From Eucommia ulmoides (lineage: Eukaryota > Streptophyta > Magnoliopsida > Garryales > Eucommiaceae), in the NCBI GenBank assembly GCA_016647705.1, contig CM028339.1, positions 24,715,803-24,779,802 on the forward strand: 64,000 bases of DNA. The letters are read 5' to 3'. Position numbers and translations under genes: made by a program. The notes beneath the pieces were generated by a model that did no database searches, had not been told where the DNA came from, and was given only the letters and a program-made list of their open reading frames with translations. This document shows positions 35,502 to 45,989 of the stretch, one piece after another (position 1 is the first letter of the stretch; every line of letters begins with the position of its first letter).

Positions 35502-37801
35502 GGCCTTCCCTGGATAAGAAGTCAGCAATAATATTTTGTTTACTACTTCGATGAATAACATCAAAATTATAATGTTGAAAAAGTGTTTGTCATCCATTCA
35601 TTTTATTATATTCAGGGCTCGTTGGTAATTTATTAAAGATAAAACCTTTAGCCTGAGTATTATCCGTAATTACAGTAAATATTTTTTGGAATAAGAAAAT
35701 ATCTAAACTTTTCTATTCCCTTTTTGATAGCAAGCAGTTCTTTAAGATTACTACGATAACGTCATTGTGTTTCAGTAAATGTTCCACTCGCATATCTACA
35801 GAATTTTCCAGTAGCAGTTAGAATTGCACCCTAATAGGAATTTGAGGCATCAGTCTCTAGAATCAAATCATCTTCCTCTGAGAACAATGTAAGTCTGGGT
35901 AGATAAGCAGTAAGGTTTTTTATTTCTCTTATTTTATTAGAAAGCTCTTCTATTCAAGCGAATTTATCACCCTTTTTAAGCAATCTTTGGAAGGGTTGCC
36001 TATGATTAGCTAGTCCTTCGATAAATGTTTCAGCATAGTTTAAGACCCCTAAAAATCTTTGAACTTGTTTTTTTATCTTCAAGAGTATCAGGAAAAATAG
36101 TTATTTGTTCACAAATATGCGGCTACATCTCAATTCCAGTAGCGTCAATTATTAATCCTAAAAATTCTATCTTTTATTTTCATGTTTCAGCTTTCTTTCT
36201 AGAGAGCAAGATTCCTCTTCTTTTTTTTTTGCACCGATTTGAAAAAAAATCAAGGTGTTTTAGATGATCTTTTTTATTATCAGATAATATAAGTATATTA
36301 TCAACATAAACAATACAGAAATCAGATAACTTACTGAACACTTTATCCATCCTTCGTTAGAATATTTGAGGAGCATTTTTTAATCCAAATAGCATAACTA
36401 GACATTCATAATGACCATTAGGCTTACTAAAAGTAGTCAGTGGAACATATTCTTTGGTTAATTTAATTTGTCAAAATCCACTTTTGCAATCAAATTTTGA
36501 GAACACATTTTTACCTTTGGTCCTATTAATTAAGCTTTCTTTTTTAGGCAGAAAGTATCCGTCAAACTTAGTTTCTTCGTTAAGCTTTTTATAATTAACA
36601 ACCATTCTTGCTTTACCAAGTTTTATTTCTGAATGATTTCTTACCATAAAGGCAGGACTCGAGTGAGGGCTTTTACTATCTTGAATCAGTTTTAGATCAA
36701 GTAATTCTTGAATTTGTGTATCAAATTCTTTAATATCATCTTCAGAATATCTCATGTTTCTTACTCGTATAATATTAGTAGGATTAATCAATTCAATGTT
36801 GGCATATGTCTTATCGATGTCCCATAAAGTAGTCGGATTTTCTCCAAAATTATTAGCAATTTTTTCAAAAATATTAGTTGCAAGGAGGTAAATATCACCA
36901 TGTTTTCGCGAATAAACGATGTTTATGTTTTGTAAACGTGGTAATTTTATCCAATGTGAACAAGGTGTTAAGAATTCACCGATTTTTTGAGTGAAACGTG
37001 TTTTCTTAAAAAAGTTTAGGAAATTATTTCCTAACAGTATTGGTAGTCCCATCGTGTTTTGTTGGTATATTATTGGCATTTTGATGTAGTGTTCTACAAA
37101 TAATATCACAATATCTTTAGCAATAATATCTAAATCTAAAGATTTTCCTTCGAAACATTTGGCTTTTATAGTTAGTTTATTGGTTTTCTTCTATATTTTG
37201 CATGGCAACACTTTTTTATTCATTAAGCAAATATCAGTGCTTGTATCTAGGAGACATGGTATGTAGATAACCTTGTTGTTAATAACAATTCCTATTTTAA
37301 AAAATATAGGATTTCTCGTATTACTCATATTATCCTAGGGATATTTATTTGTTTGTCTTTTATGGTGAGCATAATTGTATCATAAGTAATATTGTAAGGG
37401 AAATAGTAATCGGAAAAATTATTTTTTAATAGTAATTCCATTTTTTCATCTTTATCAAGGTGTATTGAAAATATTAATTCTTTATTTTTAATTATCAGGG
37501 GAATATCAATCGTCTGTATAATAGTATGTTTGAATCCATTAAGGTCCTTATAAACATAAGGTTCATCTAGCATTTTTCTAGGTATTTCGGCTGATATTTT
37601 ATTAGGAGATATGTGACTAACAAATGCACCAATAACTATTAAGGCTTCCAATTTTTTTAACCCATTACCATCAAAATATCTAATTTTTACTTTATAAGTC
37701 GGAACATCAGTTTTCTTTTCTATCATTCGTCTTTCTATAGAGCATTCTACTATTTCTCCACCAGTTATTTTTAAAGAAAAGATTTTTTTTATTTTTCCCA
37801 A
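35490..37801 (-). pseudogene. EPRV protease-reverse transcriptase-RNase H
   Basis: The segment 37801-37325 is a leader of uncertain role. The protease site follows at 37239-37247 and reads Asp-Thr-Ser where DTG is expected. RT blocks are readable from 37109, including KARMVVNYKKLN and a Lys-rich FDGYFLPKKE. A Trp-to-stop change is at 36471, and the catalytic box (36297-36308) reads YVDN for YVDD. RNase H is marked by LETDAS (Asp at 35849) with a stop a few codons later, and its frame ends at 35490. The protease, RT and TAG/TGA lesions each independently inactivate it. Confidence 0.8.
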
Positions 37802-37836
37802 TCTATTAGCATTAGATAATCTAGCAACATCAAGAT

Positions 37837-38580
37837 CTAGTTTTTGTTAATATCAAGTCTCCAATCAGCAGGAAAATCTATTTCTTGGACCATATTTGGT
37901 TTATAAATATTAGCAAGAGGTGCAAATACTTTATCAAGTTCGATAAACTCGTGATTTACAAACTTATCTCTATGATGGTTGTTACTAAAAAAGTATCCTA
38001 CATAATATCTTATGGAATAAGGAAATCTTTCATCCTCCATAAAATCTTTTCTAGCACATTCATGGGCAAGATTAAGAATTTCATTAATTCTTGGTTCTTT
38101 TATACTAATAGCGTATCTTGGATAAACCTTGATTCCTAAAATTCCTTGACTAAGGTTTTCATGTACAACAACTAACAAAGCATCTAATCTGTTGTTTATT
38201 CTATTATCAATAATAACAGCTTTTATTGGAAAGTTAATTCTTTTTCTAGAACATGCTTTAAAAATAATTTGTATTCTTCCAACATGTATATAGCCAATTT
38301 TCTCTTTATCCTTTCCTAGTTTTTCTAGTTGTCTATTAATTATATATCTACTGATTAATAGGATATTTATTTTTCCTCTAGATTCTTCAGTGTTAAGAAC
38401 GGCTTCAAATTGATAGACTCCATAATTGTAAACGTTTTTTCTATTAAATCTATCTAAAAAACTTTTCGAAATAACTCATTATTTCTGAAAGTTCCGACCT
38501 TTTTAAGCAGTCTTTGATCTATAATGGCTTCCGCCTTATAGTCACCTTTATTTTCAGCAAAATCGATAAAGAAATTAGAA
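37837..38580 (-). pseudogene. EPRV movement protein (30K type)
   Basis: Follows the coat protein frame directly. The conserved core is visible: an Asp within AVIIDNRIN, then NLSQGILGIKVYPRY, matching the D...G pattern of the 30K superfamily. A TAG near 38447 breaks the N-terminal part; the second part is open to 37837. It would form tubules or modify plasmodesmata in a live virus. Coat and movement proteins may have been one polyprotein, as in solendoviruses. Confidence 0.6.
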
Positions 38581-40276
38581 TTAGTACTCGTGCTCACTTC
38601 CTAATTCATCACTAGTTTCTTCAAGATAATAAAATTCTTCTTCAGTTTCGATATCAAAAATATCTTTAATTTCACTAATGTCAGACTCATCTTGTTCCAG
38701 CAACATTTTAACTTTAGCATTTTGTTTGTTTTTTATATTAGGACACTCATTAGTATAATGGCCTATCTTATTACATGCCCAACATCGGCATGTTTTAGCT
38801 GTTTTCCCTTTAGCATACTTAACCTGTTGAGAGGGTTTTTTATTGAATTTATTTTTCTTAAAAAATCTTTTTGTTTTATAAGGATTTCTTGGTTTAAATT
38901 TTCTTTTAAAAGTCTTTTTTAGCTTATACTTATTTTTCTTGAAGTATTTTTTAGTTTTTCTGATAAATATATCAGCACATCCAAATTGCTTTGGGACTTT
39001 AGATTGGTTTTCACAACAAAGACCAAGTTGATAATCTTTTCTATATAATTCAACATTTTTAGTAGCAGCATGCCATACTCCTACTTGTCTTTGAGCATAT
39101 TCCATTCTAGCACCCATAGAATCTTCGGCTTGCCAATTAAGTGTAGATTTATATCTTATCATTAACTCTCTAGCATATTGAGTAAGTAGTTTTCCAAAAT
39201 ACATGTCAAGATATACTGGTTTTTCAGCCTCATTGAAATAAGCCTTATAATAATGTTTAGCAAATTCATTAGTGTATACTTCAAAATAGCACATATTACA
39301 AATTCTCATATTTATCAAATGATTTATTGCATTTATTCTAGTTTTCTTTTGGGTTTCTTCAGCACTTTTATCGCAAAATTGTCCTAAGAATTCTTTTCTA
39401 ATAGCATGTTCAAATCTCTCTATTACTTTTTTAGCATCATTCTCATTACAAGTAGCATCAAGGTCTGCAGTAACTATTCCTATCCTAATATTATTTTTTG
39501 CATGTATCGAAAGATTTATCCACCAATTACCAACGTTTCCTACGAAAGTCATAGGTATCTATTTAGAAAAAGCCATCTTCTGTTATTTTTTCATTTCCTA
39601 TCACATTTTTTAATATAGAAACAGTATATAAATATTTTACCCATTTTGAAATAACATCTTCAAGAGCAGCAATATTTCCCATGTAATTATCTATATTTAG
39701 GTAAATTCCATTTTCAGAAATATTTTATGTCATTGGTTCACTGAACTTTTGTTTAAGCAATTCTTTATTAGCTTCTTTAATTCCTTTCCTAGTGGCTTTA
39801 AAGGTAGGGTTTGTATTAATATTTTCGGGAAATGTTTCAGAAACAACAGGGGTAGTGAAACAAGAGGGATCATTAAGAAAATTACTAGTAGTTCTAAGAG
39901 GAGGTATACTAGCACTAGTTGTAGCTTGTTCAGCAAGATGAGCTGTTTGAGCACTTTATCCTATAGTTGTTGTTTCAACAGGTTGTCTAACACCACTAGT
40001 ACCGGTCTCTGTATTCATAAGAACATTTAACTCTTCCAGAATTTCTATATCATCATCACTGTCTAAGGAAATAGTTTTATTATCTTCTATATTTAAAACA
40101 TAAGCTCTTCTATATGAAGGCATAGAGAATTCTCTAATTCCTATTCTTTCAGGTTTTAGATTTTCAATCAAAACTTTATTATTGTTTATAGCATTCATAA
40201 TTTTTTCTTGGTTATTACTAATAATAACAAGTCCTTTTGGCAACTCTATATTTTCGTTAATTTTTTCTATAGACAT
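38581..40276 (-). pseudogene. EPRV coat protein with zinc knuckle
   Basis: Starts at ATG 40276 (MSIEKINENIELPKGL) with an acidic, Ser/Thr-rich N-terminus. Stops occur at 39956, about 39727 and about 39560, then a one-base shift enters the long open piece from 39552. That piece has the capsid core, a very basic Lys/Arg tract (38840-38960) and the knuckle CRCWACNKIGHYTNEC at 38743-38790, then an acidic tail rich in Glu and Asp. Acidic ends around a basic/knuckle region are typical of caulimovirid coat proteins. Confidence 0.75.
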
Positions 40277-40279
40277 TTA

Positions 40280-40640
40280 TCAAAAATAATCATGAAATAT
40301 GTCATCATCAGGTATATAAACATTTCTCTCTTTTTCACAACGGTCAATTTTTGCATAATGATCATTTAAATTATTTAACAGTATCTATTTTATTTTTTGT
40401 TTTAATTCAGGTAACAATCCAGAACTGCTAAGACCATAATCAGCTAGGCGAATCCACATAAGAGATTCTTCAACATATACTTTCAACAAGTTTATGGAAT
40501 GATATCCAATGATAGAGGTAGACGGCATATAAACATCACAAAAACTTCTTATTTTTTACGTTGCTAGAAAATCCAAAATACTCTCAACTTTCAAGTCACT
40601 AATCAATACCGGAAAAATACAAGAAAAATACATGGAATAT
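40280..40640 (-). pseudogene. EPRV upstream ORF, 5'-truncated
   Basis: One frame ends at TGA 40280, three bases before TAA and the coat protein ATG. Internal stops are TAA at 40556 and TAG at 40385. Readable blocks include FCDVYMPSTSIIGYHS and EESLMWIRLADYG. Its start is cut off by the junction with flanking DNA. No domain recognised. Confidence 0.4.
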
Positions 40641-41334
40641 ATACTCTTGGGCGTGACAATAAGTCAATTGAGAATTGAATTGTTTTAGAATTGTTACTAC
40701 CATAGCATGCATATATGGATAAAACAAAATTCGTACCTAATTCTCTTTGATTTGGGGAGAATCAAGAATCGAATATGATTTTATTCATTAATCAATTCAA
40801 ATATTACACCATTATGAGTCGTAGTTTCCTGGCCCAAATTAATAATTACTTATTCAAAATACTTTATGTGATATGGATTATTCCATTTTAAGCCAATTCC
40901 GGCACTGACTTACTAGGCCTTAATGTATGACATTACTATTACTTTTAGCCTCATCAATTTCCAATGACATGATCTTCAAAACTCATTATTCGCAATTGCA
41001 ATGACTTGTAGAGTTCCGAGACTTGAGAAGAACTTGGTGAACTTTTCAAGAACCTGATTTGGAGGAGAGAAGCAACAATTTTGGTGAACAAGAACGGAAA
41101 ATGCATTCTCTGAATGCTTCTAGGGTTCGCTGATGAACAACTAGAAAAGATAAGAAGAATAAAAACAAAAGTTGACTCTCGTCTGTTAAAATATTGACGG
41201 TGTTAGTCAATTAGACTGAAATGGGGTGATTTTAAACTTTGTAGTGTTGTGTATTAAAATTGAAAATATAGTGACTAAATTGAGATAACTGAAAAACTTT
41301 AAGCATACAAAGTGTCTACACCCGAAAATGTAAA
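40641..41334. other. AT-rich spacer
   Basis: Unique-looking sequence between the viral insertion and the MITE. No ORF or repeat recognised. Confidence 0.5.
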
Positions 41335-41343
41335 TAAACGGTT

Positions 41344-41586
41344 GGGTTAATTACTCTTTGCCCCTATCTGATTTGACCATTTTGCATTTATTTTTGTCAA
41401 TATTTTACCCTTGTAGTTAGGTCTTATTGCACTTTAGTCCTAATATAGGCCTAACTACAGGGGTACTTTGACAATGGGGTAAAGTGCAACAAAAACTTAA
41501 TTACAGGGAACAAAGTAATAATGAAAATATTACAGGAGGACAAAATACAAAACGACTTAATCACAGGAGCAAAGAATAATTAACCC
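41344..41586. mobile_element. Mutator-like MITE, 243 bp
   Basis: Terminal inverted repeats of 21 bases beginning GGGTTAATTACTCTTTGC (left) and, reversed, GGGTTAATTATTCTTTGC (right), with weaker inverted similarity continuing inward for about 30 bases. Flanking nonamers are taaacggtt (41335-41343) and taaacaatt (41587-41595), 7 of 9 identical with GG/AA differences. A nine-base duplication is the Mutator-superfamily signature. No coding capacity. Confidence 0.65.
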
Positions 41587-41637
41587 TAAACAATTATTAC
41601 AAGTGAAATATTAAAAAGAAAAATCACACAGAGGAAA

Positions 41638-41862
41638 TCAAAACCGATCAACAATTGGGATTGGAAATTTCGAAGAATTCAACAACTCTGATGCATCGCG
41701 TTTAGGAGTCCCCGCTGTCGTCGTCATCATCATCTCCTTCTGCTTCTTCCATCTCTCAAACTCCGCTGTCAATAAGCCCCTGCTGTCTTCCTCTTTGTTG
41801 CTTCCTCTCTTAACCACCTCCTTTCCCTTCTTTATGATTTTGTGTCCCAAATTGAGACACAT
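41638..41862 (-). CDS. Hypothetical small protein or terminal exon
   Basis: 74 codons, MCLNLGHKIIKKGKEVVKRG onward, Lys/Glu-rich with a Met/Thr run, ending IPIVDRF. Codon choice and a charged composition are more gene-like than the surroundings, but there is no recognised family, and the upstream sequence is a poly-T/A tract. It could be the last exon of a decayed gene read leftwards. Confidence 0.2.
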   Translation of the reverse strand: MCLNLGHKIIKKGKEVVKRGSNKEEDSRGLLTAEFERWKKQKEMMMTTTAGTPKRDASELLNSSKFPIPIVDRF

Positions 41863-41869
41863 TTTTCCT

Positions 41870-43378
41870 TCACTGTTGAAACAAATGAAAGCCTTACCTT
41901 CGACTCATATATTACCTTTTTTTTTTTTTTTTTTTTAACATTTTTTTTTTTTTGGGAAAAAAATAATTTAATAATTTGTGGATGATCGTATCGTTCAAGA
42001 AACGATGGTGGGAACAAGGATTCCTAAATCGTTTTATTGCTACAATATTTAACTCAATAACGTATAACTAAAGGCATCAAATAATATCCAAACCCATTTT
42101 ATATAGGAAATAATGGTAAAAATATTTGTTTTAATTAATAAAATTAAATATTAATTGATATTATTGAATCCCTTTTTTGGCATAAAATCCCTTTTTTTTA
42201 AATATGTCATAAATATATATACAATGAAATTATACTTATAAAAATAAATAAATAAAATAAAAACAACTCTTAGTGAATTTTATTACTAAATAGAATTCAC
42301 AATAAATATTATAGAAAATCTTATATGTGAATATTTTAACACATAATAAATACAACAACCAATATTAGAACAATAGAAAATATTATAAAATTATATTATT
42401 CAACAATAAATTAAAATATAGAAATCAATAAATAAATAAAATTATACTTACAATCATTTACATACCAATAATAATCTGAAAAATTTATACCGATTGAGGA
42501 TATCATTTAATGATATTTTCTTATAATAAATTTCGAATAATAATCTCGAAAATTTATACCGATCGGAGATATCATTTAACAATATTTTCTTAAAATAAAT
42601 TTCGCCTCCGATGAGGTGTTTATAGTTACTCAGGCGTTTGCTTACCAGGATACAACGATAAAAATCCTCCAATACTAGCACTCGAAATCAAAGAATCGAC
42701 GAACAAAACAAGTATTGAACAAAGCCAATAAGTATTAATCACATGTAACTCATTAAATATGAGTTACAAATATGACCAAAAAAAAACATAAAAAAGTAAG
42801 TTTTGTTTGGATAGGAAAATTACTAGATTTAATTTAAAGAAAATTCTAGAAAGAATTATTTCTACTTGAATCAATCGAAATCCAAATCCAAATCCAAATC
42901 CAAACCCACTACCCATGACCCAATCCGGGTCCGCAATCCAAAATAGACTATAAATGTGATTTAAGTATTTTTTATTAATCAATGTAGAATTTACTCATTT
43001 TATATAATTCAATCAATTTTATGGGACTATTTTAAAAGACAAACTCTCATTCAAATGTTAATGAATTTTGACAAATCAATAGTTCACGTTTGTTTTCTCA
43101 CTAAGAATATCGTATTGATATATGAATATATGTGAATCAATAATTAAATCAATGAATAATTAGACTTAGATTAGTCAAAAATTTATTTTTGTCTAACAAT
43201 TTACTTATCTAAAAATCCACGTACCATAATGTCCAACAAATTTACAATATTTAATTTATGGATCAGTTATCAAGAAATCCTCGTAAGATGATAAAACTAC
43301 CAAATACATTTTTTTTAAACACGTGTTACAAAATAGTCATTTTGTCTTTTTGTGACGATTTTACCGCTCCGCATATTG
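41870..43378. other. AT-rich spacer with simple repeats
   Basis: Long T and A runs (41918-41952), AT-rich tracts, and a hexamer repeat of aaatcc at 42878-42903. No credible gene. Confidence 0.5.
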
Positions 43379-43428
43379 GAATATAACACGATCTTATATT
43401 ATATTCAATACGAGATCGTGTTATATTC
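43379..43428. repeat. Perfect 16-bp inverted repeat, 18-bp loop
   Basis: GAATATAACACGATCT at 43379-43394 is exactly complementary to AGATCGTGTTATATTC at 43413-43428. It is flanked on both sides by accgct. It could be a small palindromic insertion or a structured RNA element. Confidence 0.7.
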
Positions 43429-43550
43429 TACTTTCACCGCTGTTTAAATTCTACCAACCCCCGTCGACTGCACTATTATTCATTCTATCTTACCAAAACA
43501 ACCATATAATATATCTAACATAAACTTCACTCCACCAGAAACATAGACCA

Positions 43551-43556
<6 letters not shown>

Positions 43557-43602
<46 letters not shown>
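43557..43602. repeat. (CT)n microsatellite
   Basis: About 22 CT units, 22 bases upstream of a small ORF; CT-rich leaders are common in plant genes. Confidence 0.9.
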
Positions 43603-43604
<2 letters not shown>

Positions 43605-43624
43605 TAGCGAACAAGGCGGCGGCG

Positions 43625-43786
43625 ATGAGCACTGGACGAGCAGAGGATGAACTTCAAAGATCGTCGTCGAGCGAAAGCGGAAGATCAACTTCAATAGTAG
43701 AGTGGGAGGAGAAGAATCAATATAGGAGAGTTAAATCGTCAAGTCCAAAAATTCAGATTTTTTTGGTAATAAATAGCGAAAAATAG
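43625..43786 (+). CDS. Hypothetical 53-residue ORF
   Basis: MSTGRAEDELQRSSSSESGR onward, Ser/Glu-rich, after a CT-rich leader and GGCGGCGGCG before the ATG. Possibly a first exon of a lost gene. No homologue recognised. Confidence 0.2.
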   Translation: MSTGRAEDELQRSSSSESGRSTSIVEWEEKNQYRRVKSSSPKIQIFLVINSEK

Positions 43787-44248
43787 AGGACCAATATGTG
43801 AAAAAAAAAAAAATTATTTACTAACTTGTAGGGCTATCTCTTAAATTTAGTCTTTTATTTCCCTTAAGTTATTCATGAAAAACGTAATTTAGTTGGTGGT
43901 GTTTTTGTTTCAATTTCCTTTCCTATTTTTTTTTTTTTTTTTTTTTTTGGTATTAAGACAAAAATATAAACATAAAACAAAAACGGTAAATCATAATTCC
44001 GTTGGAAGTGTAACATTTTCTTGGGTATATGTTAATCCTTTTTTGTTAAATTTATATCTCTTTTTCTTAAAACAAATAATTTATTTATCGAAAAACGAGT
44101 TTCAAATTAAATATTACAAAGCGCCCAAAGCCCACCGGCCCATAAAGAGAAAATTGTTTTTTTTGGGGGGAAACCAAACATGGCCCCCAAAAGCCTAATA
44201 GAAAGTAAGTTTAAGCCCATAGACTTTTACAATTTCATGGTGGCCCCA

Positions 44249-44260
44249 CTATATATAAGA
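44249..44260 (+). promoter_or_regulatory. TATA box candidate
   Basis: CTATATATAAGA is a good plant TATA match. It lies 1.7 kb before the first confident exon of the Ulp1-like gene. A leader exon with a donor near 44559 (AAG/GTATTC) is possible. Confidence 0.35.
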
Positions 44261-45989
44261 TGCAGTCATTTTTTAATAAAAAAAAAATTACAGTAGTGGC
44301 CAGTTACTTAAGCGCCCACTTACTCGCCCACCATCGATCCATCGCTCATGTATCGGAGAAGACGAAACAAAAGCTGCTCAACGGTAACTTCGAACTTCTT
44401 CTTCTCTCCATCGTTAAATTGTTCGCAACTCTCAACCAATTTCTTCCACTAACCCTAATTTTCGGCAAACCATTGTTGAAAGAACTATATATGCAATGAA
44501 GTCCTTCGATAATTTGCAACGATTGACTCATCAAAATCAAAAGTTGCTGCAAGATTGTGAAGGTATTCTTCATCGCACCCTCTTTGCTTTATGCCAATCG
44601 AACATGCAACCTAATTCTCCATTGCCAAAATTAGGGTTTTTTATTACCAATTGTATTTTGGAGGTTTTTGGAAACAATTTCTATTCGTTCCAAAATTTGC
44701 AAATTCTTCAATCTCTTTTTCGGATATTCACTACCGATTAGATATTCTCTGCCGATTTCTTCAAATACTTTTTGAGGTTTATGGATATTCACTGCATTTT
44801 GTTTAGTAGAGGGGAAGTCATCTACTTATGTTGCTATTAACATGCTTGTGAATGCGTTGACTATCTAAACTGGGTGCTGCTTTTGTAATTTAGTATATTT
44901 GTTTGCAGTATCATTTAACATTCTTGCTTTTGGATTCAACAAATTAGAGTTATTTTTAGCTTCATAATGTCTCAATTTAAAGTTTTGGCTACATTTTGGT
45001 TAGATTTTAGCACCGCTTGTTCACCTTATGAGTCGTTGGTTTAATTTCATTTATGCAGTAAATATCCAAATGTGTTTGACATCAAAAATCCATATTTACA
45101 ACAGTGAAAATCAATTGTTCCTGCTTCTATTTATGTATCAATTTTATTTTATTTTTTTATTATTTTACAGTAAATATCCAGTTGATAAATTTATATCTCA
45201 TTTTTAACAGTAGATACCATATTTTGCTTCTTCCTCTGTTTTTACAATGTACCACTACTTTAATATATCTAATGTATAAATGGTGAATCTCCATAAAAAA
45301 TGGAGAGTATTTAACCTCTGGATTTACACCATTACAGTAATTGGAGATAAATATGAAAAAAATTACTGTTAAGTTTGTGTCAACAAAATATTTACAATAA
45401 ATATTTGCTTCCACTTAAATATGTTGGCTAACTTCATATAATTACTATAAATTGACACAAAAAATTCAATTCTACACTCATATCGCCTTGTCCATTATAT
45501 TCAATGAAGTAAATCTAAAATTAAGCAACCAGAATGATTTTTCTGTCAACATTGTGAAAGTACGTATATATAAATTAAAATTTTACTGTACGTCTATTTC
45601 ATTGGTTTTACACTTGAATATTATGTAATTGTAATGCTTTACATTAAATCAATTTTTTTTTCCCCCGATTTATAAAGAAGTTTTTCAAACATTATCTGTG
45701 TCCAGCATTAGCAATCTGGAAATATAAATATTCACTGTCAGGATAGCAAGGTATGAAACTCAAATTAATTTTGGAACTCAAAACTTTCATTTTTATATAA
45801 ACTAAGCATTAATGCATATTTAACCATTACCAAATCTTAATTTGTTAAAACAAATTATCAATTAACTTAATTTATCTCAATCTTAAAATTATTCAATAAC
45901 AAAATCTTACTATTAAATAATGAACTTATATTATCTGTTTAACTTATGTATGACTTGAATTTGTTTTTTATTTGTTGAATCAAAGCAAA

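Larger units (their letters stand above)
32688..40640 (-). mobile_element. Endogenous pararetrovirus (Caulimoviridae), near unit length
   Basis: About 8 kb read on the minus strand in the order: upstream ORF, coat protein with CCHC knuckle, 30K-type movement protein, aspartic protease, RT, RNase H, transactivator-like ORF, intergenic region, two small ORFs. There is no integrase and there are no LTRs, and the length fits a caulimovirid genome. The coat-movement-polymerase-transactivator order is closest to what I know of solendoviruses and cavemoviruses. A Met-tRNA primer site was not found. It appears to be a single linearised copy broken between the second small ORF and the upstream ORF. 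All main genes carry stops, frameshifts or altered catalytic residues. Confidence 0.85.

Noticed and set aside
37560..37640. IGAFVSHIS read as the viral protease active site
   Set aside because: The Asp is absent there, and a better site (Asp-Thr-Ser in a typical context) lies downstream at 37239-37247.
44260..44741. Two plus-strand ORFs (79 and 81 codons) as independent genes
   Set aside because: No family match, and a donor site lies inside the second; at most a leader exon of the downstream gene.
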